Shown in pieces: positions 36,776 to 47,800 of a stretch of DNA of 64,000 bases. The notes beneath the pieces were generated by a model. It worked only from the letters and a program-made list of their open reading frames with translations, was not told where the DNA came from and did no database searches. The stretch lies in contig CM067570.1 in the NCBI GenBank assembly GCA_034336665.1, positions 26,369,002-26,433,001 of the forward strand, written 5' to 3'. The stretch's first letter is position 1, and each line of letters starts with the position of its first letter. The translations under genes and the position numbers were made by a program. This DNA comes from Luscinia megarhynchos. Taxonomy: Eukaryota; Chordata; Aves; Passeriformes; Turdidae.

Positions 36776-39700
36776 CTTTGACTCCCTTCCTTAGTAGTCC
36801 CTCTTCCCCCTTAATCCCTGGCAAGTTCATCTTTAGGCAAAACATGAACCATCATCCCACAGTGTGAAAATACTGACTGTTGTGATCTTGTTTGATTTGG
36901 TTTAGCTATCATACTGTATTACTGAAACAGCAATAATTCTTCCCTCACCTTCATCCTCCTTCTCCCTTGTAAACATGGTTGTGAAGCAGTATATTATGTA
37001 CTGTATGCCTTTTTCCATGCCTTCCTTTCTCCTTGGGTGATGTGCAATCCATCGTAGGCTGATCAGTCCCATTTCAACACTGTGAGACTGGAGACACCGG
37101 CAGAAATGGTGAATGTGATCCCTATGAGATGATGCTTTGGCTTTGTTAAGAAATAGAAACGGGTTTGTTTTCTTGGTCTACAGTACTGCAAAGACTACTG
37201 GATCCTGACTTGTCTTTCTCAGAACCAGGAGTGCCTCAGAGATTCTAGTGTGACTTTGGACCTCTCTGAGTCTGTGCAATCAATTCTGGGGAGGGGATTG
37301 TCATTGCTGCTCCTGGCTGCCTACAGCACTTTTTTCATTAAAATGAGGGTAGTTTTTTCTTGACTGCTCCCAGTCTCTCATCCCAGAAGCTTTTGATGTT
37401 CAGCAAGTGAGACATGCATATTAAGAAACTGTTTTCCCTCGGAGACAGGATTCTAGGTTGGTAATGTAGGTTACAATGCACTTCTAATGGCGTTGTAGCC
37501 ATTTGTAATGTTACATTTGTAATGTCTTCCCCTCCAGGACACAGGGTCATTCTGCATTTAGACTAAAAGTTAGACACCACCATGCTGTTAAAGCAATTTG
37601 GTTTGTTAAGTGGGAAGGAAACACTACTTCCCCAGGAAATAATGACCAGCTCTGCTTCATTTTTTGTTGCTGTTGTTGTTGTGAGGTGCTGATCACCGAA
37701 TTGAAAGGTGTATTCGGGTAAAGAGTATTTCTCAGGCTGCTGTCTTTTGTGTCATGGCTATTGGGATACCCCCACCCCTTCCAGCTGCTTTCTCAATGTC
37801 CCTGAATTCAATGATGGAGTCATTTGAGGAATCCTGCAGTTCAGACAGACCATACTCTCAAGGTGCTGTCTCAGGGATAGAGACAATAGTTTGCCAGAAA
37901 CACTGAAGCTTCAATGTGAAATGTTTTTCTAGCAATGCCGTTTGTGCAAAGGGGTACCGACAGTCCTTTTTTTTTCCCCAGAAGGATCACAGTTCATTGC
38001 CTTGGTATATATAATCTTTTGAGGTTTTTTAACCCTTATTTTCATGGATTCTCCCTACTCTAGAAAATGCAGAGCTCGTGCCATTGAGCCAAGCCTCGAA
38101 TGTATATGACTGGTGTGTGGGCACTGGCTGGTACTTATGTTAGAGGACACTGCTTGGAAGCACATTTCTGGTTACACTGGAGAATGTTTGGCATTCTCTC
38201 TCCATCTCTCTGTATCTCTTATTGGATTAATGGAAAAGGGGAAAGTTCATCCTCTCTGCTTAAGTCCTGTATGATATCCTGGAAGTTTACGAACTGTAAA
38301 CCTGCAGGAAAGAGTTACTCTTTTTATGTGGGCACTTTGGTTTCACTGTCACTGTGAAGGATAAATGTAAGCAGTTACAAACAGCAAGCTCTCTTTGAAT
38401 AATACTCTTTAAGATATTCAGAACAATGAATGACATAGTGTGGTATTGTTGATAGTTGAATTTGGTGGGGATTTTTTTAAAGCTTTATTTAAAATAGATT
38501 TTTTTTTCAAATTTACATTAAAATTCATTAAAATATTTGAAGGTTTTTTTGTGGTTTGAGTCACTTTGGTAGCCTAGTCGTCATATCATACTTTGATAAA
38601 GTGAATTCAGTGGCATCTGATGTAGAAATTCAGGTAAAGAGTAAATAGACTTATCAGAAGGAAATCCTGACAGTTTCTAAATGGAAGTTAATTTTTAATT
38701 ACCACCAGTCATGCACAGATGGAACTAAGGCAAAGCTGAGGTGAAGCTACAAGGCTTATATTTCTGTAAAAATGTCAAAAGCTGTATATTGTTAAACTCT
38801 TCATTATGAAATAAAATTTTCCTAGTGGAGACAAATGGTAAGTCATGACTGGAAGTACCAAGTTTATACTTTGTAGACTATCACAAAGGAAATTTGCTTA
38901 AGTATTTGGGAAAGAAAAGGTCAGGAGTGTCAGCTGATTTTCTAATACTTAATTTTAGTATTTTAAAAAGTAAAGTTGTTCATTAGCAAGGTTCTCTACT
39001 TTCTATATTTGTCATGACATGCATTCATCCAGAAGTTTTAGAACACTTTAATTGATATCCAGTCAAATTTTACAACCTTTTTTTAAAAGCTATTTTTTTT
39101 TGTGTGGAGTCTCACACTGTGAAAACTATTTCAGCAAAGTGAGACAGCTTTACTGGCTTCAGATAGGGAAGTCAAATGTACCTGTGTAAATTCAAATTGG
39201 CAAAAAACCCAGTCAAATTACCTTTTAAAATACTTTTACACGTCTCATTTTGATCACATGCCTTTTGTTATGTTTCTTTCATTCGTTGTATTTTTGTCTG
39301 TTCTTGTGTATCTATACCTACTCCATATCAGTCTTTTTAAAAAGAGTTCAGATTTATCCCTGTAAAAAAAGTTATTTTCTTTGTGCTGATGTGATGGTAC
39401 ATCTGTGACTTCTCACAAATTGCCCTTTTAGTGCAGTGTTTCAGTTATGGGAGCTTGTTTTGTTGTTTTTCAGCCAAGTACTGTTGAACATTTACCTTAC
39501 AAATCAGGTCATCACAAGTATCTACAAACCAGCTGTAATACCAGGCTCTGCAGTGCTGTGCATCATGTTTATCATTAATGCTTCTAGACATGTCTCAGAC
39601 TATGCTAAGGTGTGTCAAGATCATAGCAAATCTTTATACACTGTGTTCAGTACATTCCAAAGTGCTGTGGCAGAAATAAAATTAGAAGTGTCTGGGATAT

Positions 39701-42700
39701 GGGTGGAGGGAATAATCTGCTGGGCTTCTGATTATGTATGCTAAGTACTAAACAAAGTACTAAACATACTTAAATTTTCTGACACCTGTGACAAATGTTT
39801 AGACTTAAATCAAACCTCCATATCCTAAATGCACTCTGCTGTCTTCTTTTAGAACATTTGGTGCTTGAGGCACTAGGTTTAGATTTCTGCACTGTTTGAG
39901 TGCAAGTGCAGTGTTATAAAAGGACAAGAAGCAGAACACTATGATTTTTCCCTCCATATGTGTGCATCCATGCACATACTTGCAATTCTTAGGTGAGGAA
40001 GGGTAGATTCCATATTCTGATGTATACATATACTTCAGTAGGGAAAAATGAAATACTCCTTGATGCACATCACAATATGCTGCCATTGTGCAACTCATTT
40101 ATTTGGACTTGGTAATTTTAAGAAAATACAAAATGTTGGGAGTATGAACTCTAGCTTGATTATCCTTTTCAGGGATTTATTGTGAGCAGCTTTTTGGCTG
40201 AAAAGTGTTTAAAAGGTGAACCATATTTTCATTCTGCAGAGAGCAAAGTGATGAAGTAAAAATACCTATTAAAATTATTGTTGCAAGATGACCCTTTAAA
40301 TTGCTGTATTCCCTCTTCAGTTTTCATTTGGAAAATTTCATAGAATTGATACTTCCGTGTCACTGTCCATTTTAAGTGCAGATTTCTTTGAACACCCTTT
40401 CTGTTGTGAATTTGAAGTTTTTAAACAGCATACTTCATTCTGTAATGCTGAACATCATGTTGCAGCCAGTAAGCATTAGATCTAGTATTTGTAGTTCGCA
40501 AGTGTGTTGGTCTTAAATGCATTTCCAACATACTCCTGCTAGCTTTAACGTAGTTAAAGTCATCAAAACAGTGAGGAAAAAAAAACAACAAAAAAAGATG
40601 TTTCCTGACAAAGTATTTATTTGCACTACTTATGAATACTGGAGTTTACTGGGACAGGGTTTTTTCTCACCATGTGAGGTTTACTTGTGTGTGAGTAGGT
40701 ACATACATTTGTCACGTGTTGACAATCAATTGCCTCAACTGTGTGTATACTATATGTAAATAGGAACGTATTTTTCAAGATTAAGGGGGGAACCTGCCTC
40801 TTTGTGGTGGTAAAGCTACTCTGCAGTAAGGTGACCCCAACTCTGCTTTTTGTCTTCAGATATTATGTCGTTTATTTTACTTCTTTAATGAAGTTTATTA
40901 GTGTTCTTGGAAAATTGTAGCTCCAGGGAAATTTTCCTCAATATTTAATGTATAACATGTTCAGAGAATTATATTTTGAAAAATTAATTTTGGAAGAGAT
41001 AATTCTATGCTATGGCTGTATTTTAACCTAAGAGTTTGGACTTGTCCTATTTTATCATGAACCAATGGCTATCTCCTTCAGTGTTCAGCGTTTTAACTTT
41101 AAACCGGACATTAATTTGAAGACTAGGAGAGGATCAATAATAACCTAAATAAAATCATAAAAATCAAGCTGTACAGTATAGGTACTATGCTCATAATCCT
41201 AGAGGAGATGTGGAAAAATATAATGGAATATGTTTGAATGAAATGTATGAACTGCACACAAAACAAAAATACTTTTATGTTAGTAGGTCTAATAATCTCA
41301 TCCTTAAATTCTCTCATTGCCAAATATATTGCTACCTTGGCATGTTTAATATAACATTAAAGCCATTAGCTAGGTGTCACTTGTAACAAGCATTTATATA
41401 ATAGGAATAGTTTCAGAAGAGTAAACGTGCCTCTTTTATTTCAGTTTCTTGCTTAAGATAATTGCAGGATTAACATGGCAGAATATCACTCCTTTTCAAG
41501 TATGCTAAGCAAACAAGCCACATCCTCTGTACTTGCATCACATTCTTGATTTATATAATTTTTCAATATTTTATATTTCCTTCAGTGCTTTAAATGCTAT
41601 TTGTTTCTAGCATAGGGGCCTTAATCTCTGTTCATTATTTTTGTTTTTTCCTCACTGGCACTTGGATAAACTTTGCTGTTTAAAGCTTTTCTCTAGGTGA
41701 TCAGGGTAGTAGAAAATCATGACATAGGTGTTGTGTTAGTGAATACATGTATCAGTCTATCAAAATTTCTGTCATGGCCAGCTGAAGAGACAAAATACTT
41801 GCCTGCCTCTTCCACAATAGTGGAAGATGATGGTGAACTGTAAGCAATTTGGTTCTGTCCCTGAAAACAATAAGTAGATTTTGCAAGGCTGATACTTCTG
41901 AGGTTTTCCACATAGTCATAATGAAATTTTATTTAAAATAAATCTTGGAACAAGATTTTAAAACATCAGCCAACCATTTTAGATAAACGCCTAGTAAGTT
42001 TGTCAAGTGTCAAGGCCTATGGTATTAAAAGTTTAGAAGTTAGCTGTGCAAGTCTTAAGGATACCTTACAGCTTCAAGAAAAGGATTTAGTAAAAATCTG
42101 TCCCATTTTAATCATCTGTATGTGAGATTCAGTGGAAAAAAATATAATTTTTGTTTCCATCCTTTTACTTATTTTTGTCTAGGCTGTACCTCTCCCTGAA
42201 TTTTTTTTAGCCGTGTTCATCAGATTTTACTAAAGGTAGTATCTGAGGGACCAGCTGAGTTTAAAATGGGTCCATAAATTATCCCTTTTATCATAAAGGA
42301 TGACTAAGGTTTTACTGTGATGGGGACAGATGTATACTAAAGCTTTGTATCTGTACAGTAAAACATTGCCCTGCATTTTAGCTTGTGCATGATGAGCAAA
42401 GTGACAATGAGCAAAGTTTTATTGACCAGCTGCTTGGTTGTGAGCTCCCAGTGTTTTACAGTCTGTAAGACTTAAGCGGTTTTAGAGAAGACTATCTGCA
42501 TTCTGGTACGACTTCTTAATGTGTGATTAATAATCTGTTCAGGAGTCAAAATTTAAATAGCTTTAAAATGTGGTTTAGAATTCTCACAGGTTTTCATTTT
42601 AGAGGGTAAAATGGTCAGGGGAGATTTCTATTCAGAAGTATCTGCTGGTAAAGTGTCTCTATGGTGCTTTGTCATGGAAACTTCCTTACAAATCAGTAGT

Positions 42701-42990
42701 GAATCCTCTGTGCTTGAGTCCTCATCCTCCCCAGAACTGATCACAAAACAGAAAAAGTAGAGCAACCTTTAGTTCTAAAACAAGTACCTGGGAGTAACAG
42801 AAATACTGGCTATTGACACTGTTCTTTCTGTTCAGACAGTTACTGTTGTTGTGCTAGAATTTCATGTTATTAGTTTATGAAAAATGCAAGTAGTAAAAAC
42901 TTTGTGGCTTCAAGTATACAGTAGATGTGAGTTAACAATCACTCAGGATAAATCAACATGTCAAAGTATTAATAGATTCCTAGTACTGGG

Positions 42991-43014
42991 GTGTGTGGTG
43001 TGTGTGTGTGTGTC
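42991..43014 (+). repeat. (GT)n microsatellite in HYCC2 3'UTR
   Basis: A short, imperfect GT dinucleotide run (gtgtgtggtgtgtgtgtgtg). Likely length-polymorphic. Confidence 0.85.
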
Positions 43015-43845
43015 AGTGTTCAATAATTACTTTGAAACAAGACTTCTGTTTTCTTGCACATAGTACATATTTTAGGGGTGGATATTACTAGCTGGTTATT
43101 TATGGACAAATACCATATGATTAAATAAAAGAGCGTTATTTAACACTTTTTTCATACTGAAGATTCCAGGAAAAAGCTAATAAAGATTTTTAATAATCAG
43201 CTACTCTTAATACATTTTAGATTTACTATGGTAGCTTTTATTTGCTATTAAAAGACCCCAACAACTAAATTGATATATACCCCATGCTGCATTTTTTTAA
43301 ATTTGTAATTCCTGTACTTGACAATGAGTTTTTTGATCTGTTTTTGTCCTTGTAAGAATACAGGACTTGCTCTCTGTTTTACTAGCAAAAGGAAACATTC
43401 TGCAAGGGTCAAAAGATTATTTTCTTACTTTTTTCGTCATACCAGGTTTGTTTCTCTGAACTAAGGTTTCTGAGGATTTTTACTACTTTAGCATTATGTA
43501 ATCTCACAGAAGGAGCATAAGCAGCACGTCGCCCACTTGCTGTGGCCGCGATGGGTGGTGGGAGCCCCTCCTGACCAGCACAGCCCTGCTTGCTGGTGTG
43601 AACCCCAGACGCTCGAGATTCGGTACTGCTGAAGGACTAAATCAAACAGGTTTTTACAAACCGTGACCTCTGCTGTATGATGTCCTTTAACCTGGGGACC
43701 AGGGAAAGTCTTCATTCTTAGTCCTGAAGAAGGCACGTATGGAAGATCATGTTATTGGTGCATGTAAGCCATTATCTTAACTGTCTTACTGAGCTGGTTC
43801 ATGCTGTTGACTTGTTGAAATGTGAAATGTAGTTACTATTGACTT

Positions 43846-43853
43846 TGTAAATA
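43846..43853 (+). promoter_or_regulatory. Pumilio response element (TGTAAATA), copy 1
   Basis: Exact UGUANAUA consensus in the distal HYCC2 3'UTR, about 125 nt before the poly(A) signal. Binding is inferred from the motif only. Confidence 0.5.
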
Positions 43854-43888
43854 CCTGCCAGAGAAGAAATATAATTATTTTAAATCGT

Positions 43889-43896
43889 TGTAAATA
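43889..43896 (+). promoter_or_regulatory. Pumilio response element (TGTAAATA), copy 2
   Basis: A second exact UGUANAUA match 43 nt after the first, about 75 nt before the poly(A) signal. Paired sites near the mRNA end are a typical PUM arrangement. Confidence 0.5.
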
Positions 43897-43969
43897 GAGA
43901 TGTATAAAACTCGACACAATCTGCAATGCAGAAAAAAAATTATATATATATAAATATATAAAGATGTTA

Positions 43970-43975
43970 AATAAA
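43970..43975 (+). terminator. HYCC2: Poly(A) signal, probable HYCC2 distal 3' end
   Basis: AATAAA in an AT-rich tract, followed 25-55 nt later by a G/T-rich element; the ORC2 CpG island begins immediately after. Best candidate for the distal cleavage site, near 43990-44000. Confidence 0.7.
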
Positions 43976-44029
43976 TATCGTGCTGTTTCTGAACAGAAAT
44001 GAACACTTTGTGAATGGCTGGTTTTTAGA

Positions 44030-44830
44030 GGCGGGACGGGCCGCGCGGGCAGTTCCGTGAGGGGAGCGGCGGGGCCGCGCTCTGCCGGCACGGGGACTCG
44101 CGGCGGCTTCGCGTCTCCACAGCGACCGGGCACGAGCCCCGCGGCCGCGCGCGTGCCCGCGGCGGAAGTCCCGCCCCGCGGCCGAGGCGGGCTGGGAGCG
44201 GGGCCCCGGTTGGCCGCCGCACGGGTCACTCAAGGCACGGCGCCCGGGTTGGCTGCCTCGGGCCGGGCCGCGGGATCTGCCACTGGCTGCACGTGAGCGC
44301 GGTTCCGCCTCCCCCTGCCGCCGCCTCTGCCGGGGGTGCGGGGAGCGGGTGGCACCGCGGTCCCGCAGCGGCGGCGCCGTGAGGGGTGAGGCGAGGGCTG
44401 AGGCGGCGCCGGTCCGCGCCCCCCGGCGGCAGCGCCACCCGGCGGCGGGGCCGCGCCCACGTGAGGGCGCCGCCATGAGCTGGCCCGAGGGGACGCGCGG
44501 CAGCCGCCGCTCCCTGCAGGTGAAGTTCGTGCCCGACGAGGACGTCCTCAGGCACATCGCCGACGACACAGGTACAGCCAGCCCGGCGCATTGGGGCCCC
44601 AGCAGCCGCGGCGGCCCCGGCAGCAGGGCTCTGCGACACCCGAGCTGTAGGACGAGGTCTCCGGAGTAGTCCTGCCCCGCCCGACCCCTCCGTGCAGTGT
44701 CTCCGTCCCAGGCCGGCGCTGGGCGGGCCGGTACGAGCTCCCCCCAGCAGCGTGCACCGGTGCCTGCGGCACGGGGGGCCGGGAAGCTCCGCGGGCCTGA
44801 CGCGGTTAAACACTCGCACAGCCACAGCGG
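44030..44830 (+). promoter_or_regulatory. ORC2: CpG-island promoter of ORC2
   Basis: An abrupt switch from AT-rich to strongly GC- and CpG-rich DNA that surrounds the ORC2 first exon. Visible promoter motifs are an ETS-type CGGAAGT at 44163-44169 next to a GC box (CCCGCCCC, 44170-44177), and CACGTG E-boxes at 44290-44295 and 44458-44463. There is no TATA box, as is usual for housekeeping replication genes. Transcription probably begins between about 44200 and 44470; the exact start cannot be read from sequence. Confidence 0.85.
44475..44571 (+). CDS. ORC2: ORC2 coding exon 1 (residues 1-32, split Gly33)
   Basis: ATG lies in a near-ideal Kozak context (gccgccATGa). Reads [18 protein letters not shown] and then [14 protein letters not shown], aligning with human ORC2 (VHFVGDDDVLNHI). 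The donor is 'acag|gtacag'. The 5'UTR lies in the CpG island upstream. Confidence 0.93.
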
Positions 44831-47800
44831 AGCGAGGCTCCAGGTCTGTGCCGTAGGGGTGCTTTGCAGCAGTTCTGACTGCTTCTAAGGTAGTGAACTT
44901 TTTGTAGTGGAGATGCTTAAAACGGAGCATCCGGTTCAGACTTGGCTGCTGGTTCTGCTTTGAGCAGGTCATGCAGGCGGTCACCAGAGGGCTCTCAGCC
45001 TAAATTCTCCCATGAGTGTCTTGACAGCCTACAGGCAAAGTATCTTCCAATTGCTCCTCTTCCCTAGGAAAAAATAAGGGTTGACGAGTACCATCCCCTT
45101 TGCATGCAATTTGATGTTGTAATGTGTGAAGCACTGTCATTTCTCTCATTTCTGTGGAGCTAGTGTTTGCTGAAATGGGTGTCTTACCCTCATGGACTGC
45201 AGGAGCCAGCATTTGTGGTGAAAGAAGGATGAATGGCTTGGCTATAGGGTCAGCTACCGACCAGCTGTTCTTTTAGCAGGTCATCTCAGCGTTGAATTTG
45301 TTTAGTGATTTGCATAACAGGAACCTGGTCTCTTAAGTCAAGTAGAAAACTGTGGGTGGCTGCGTACTACTGCAATAGAAATAATGAAATAGCAGGAGGT
45401 TAAAATTTTTATTGCAATTTTAGGCACTAAAGTACGGAAGGACAAGGCTCAGCTAAGTGTCAGTGTGAAGAGATTTGTGAAGAAGCTTGAAAATATTTCT
45501 GATAACGAAGCTCAGGAGACCCTGGAAGAGAAGAACTATGTTGCTACTCTTGGAATATGTGCCCGAGGTATTAACAGGGGAAAACCTAACACAGCTCTGA
45601 CTTCAGGAGATTCTTGCAGTGTTGGGGTTGTACAGTGTTGGTGAAATTGTTTTTGAGGGCTCAATCTGCTCTGTCTGTGCTTGTGGTAACAGGTAGAAGA
45701 TTATTATTCTAGGATTTAATTATTATATTTTTTTGTAACACCTTCAATATAAAGCCAAATACTGAAATGTTGCGTTCCATCTTTCTTAAGTTGGGAATAT
45801 TATCAGTGCTTTTAAAATAGCTGTAAGTAACATGTTTTTTCACAGATCCAGTGGGAAATGGCTCAAATATCAGTGGTGGTGAAGTTTTCTCATTCCAGAC
45901 TCCCAAACGCTCCAATAAAATGTCAGAGCTGGGTATGTTTTGCTCTTTTTTCCTGTGCAGACTTAGAAGAAGCAAGCAGAAAGTGGTAGTTCCAGAGAGG
46001 GTAGACTGTTCTGGTTCAAATAAGATGCTTGAGCTGGGTTGTCACTCACTTGAAGAGTCTTTATATGTCCAGCACCATCTAAACTTCATTAGTGTTTATT
46101 TGTCACAGCTAATGATACATCCTACAAAGGATGATCCGAGGGGGAGGGATCATCTTAATGTATCACTATACAGAAACTGGTTTTGGTGGCTCTGAGTTTC
46201 TGCTGTGTCTTGGGAAAGTTGTGTTTCCTATCTTCTGCAGCAGAGTGGATTTCACTGGTACTCCCTCCTGTAGCTATGACTCAATTTGAAAATTGAGGGA
46301 AGTCATACTATGACAGTCTGCTAGTCCTAGTGTTGTTACATAGAATAAGCTGCTGGTCATACTATGGGAGGGACTGTTAGCAGGATATTTCAGATTCACA
46401 TCAGTTGTTCAACTTCAGCTTGTACTGATAAGGAGTAGACACAGGTAAATAGTTCCTCTTGGGGAACTGATGTGTTTGCTGTATCTGATGATCTGTTATG
46501 TCCAGCTGAGCAGTCTTAAAAGACTATGTGAGCCTGACCAAACCTTGCTCTAATTCAAAGACGTGGTCTCCCTGGGAGCAAAAACATGCTCTCCATTGCA
46601 TCAGCCATATTTGTAAAATTAATTAATTGATGAGTTCTACCTTTGAAAATCTTTGCTGAGGAATATAGCCACCTTTAGGGTTATAAAAATCTAGTAGTAG
46701 AATAGCTAGGAAATTAATATGTAGAGAGCATTTCAGGTGTATGGCTCAATTTCTGACTAGCTGGAGGTTTTGTACCTGACATGTCCTTCTTTCCCTTCTC
46801 GCTGTTTCCTACAGCCTCCGAATTAGCCCGGACACCAGAACGGAATGTGACACCTAATCACTCCAAGTGCCCTGAGAAGATGGCCAAAACCCCTCAAAGC
46901 AGCAGTAAGTCCTGTGATGGTTTGGGGAACTGAAGCTGAGTGAGTGAGAGTTATGTTTCTTTTTGGGTGGTGGAATGGATGCTTGAGTTCTAGCTTCTGT
47001 CATGCTTAAATATCCTAGTCAGGTTATCACCACGGGCTGAGCTGTTTGATGTGCATGGCCTTGGGTGTCAGATCTCTTCTTCTGCCCTGCTGCTCTAGAG
47101 GAAACATGAACTTCTCTCTCATCTGTTGCTGTGATATTTAATGACTTCCTTTCTGTTCAACAGAAATACTTGAACTTGAGAGAGTTATGAGCTGGGCTGA
47201 TGTCTTAAACACCAATTGAGTAGGACTGTGTGGGTGTTCATGTGTAAATTCACACTTTATTATGTAATATTTAACATCTAGTGCTGCAGAGAGAAATACA
47301 GATGGGAGAAGTCAATGCAGGTCAACACTGGCAAGAGCGTGTGCATTTGTTCTTGGAAATGGAGTCTGATGTGCTCAGGGAGAGAACATTAGCTCATTTT
47401 TCAGCCTACTCCCTCCTGCTGGAGTCTCTTCCTGCTTTCTGGCCTCCCAAAGCTGTGACCAAGAATTAAAAGCTGCCTTCTGTGGTAATAACATTGTCTC
47501 TTGTGTGAGCTGACACAGGCAGGCTGCTGGAGCCACCACAAACTCACAGCCAGAATGTGAAGAGTAAATTTATTTCTATAATGTTTCTGAAGCAAGACCT
47601 GGGCAGAGGGACACGAGTGGAGAGGTAGGCACTGAGTGGAGATGCAGTCCCCCTTACATGTGGTTCAGTGCTAGAACCAGCCTGCTGATCTGTCAGTGAT
47701 TTTTCACATGTGTGGTTTATCCCCATGCTGTGATCTTCACTGTGTTCTGATCTGTCCATTAGGGTGCCCCCAAGCCTACCAAGCACCTATGTTATCCATA

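Larger units (their letters stand above)
36776..43995 (+). other. HYCC2: HYCC2 3'UTR (about 7.2 kb)
   Basis: The sequence runs uninterrupted from the HYCC2 stop to an AATAAA at 43970-43975 with a GT-rich stretch ('tttgtgaatggctggttttt') just downstream, and no other gene intervenes. Internal AATAAA hexamers at 38810, 39675 and 43124 could give shorter isoforms. It holds a GT microsatellite (42991-43014), two Pumilio-type sites and an AT-repeat (about 43939-43961). The open frame at 39436-39744 within it has no recognisable homology. That the UTR extends the whole way is inferred from the sequence and from HYCC2 having a long 3'UTR in mammals as I recall. Confidence 0.65.

Noticed and set aside
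39436..39744. 102-codon open frame in the HYCC2 3'UTR
   Set aside because: Lies in a 3'UTR with no known domain; the hydrophobic start is expected from T-rich DNA.
43967..44984. Long minus-strand open frames (200 and 252 codons) over the CpG island
   Set aside because: They are rich in Arg/Ala/Gly/Pro because of GC-rich DNA lacking stops, and lie antisense to the ORC2 first exon; no domain or splice structure supports them.
45851..46195. 114-codon frame starting inside ORC2 exon 3
   Set aside because: It begins in the real ORC2 reading frame but runs past the splice donor at 45932 into intron; the true coding part is the exon only.
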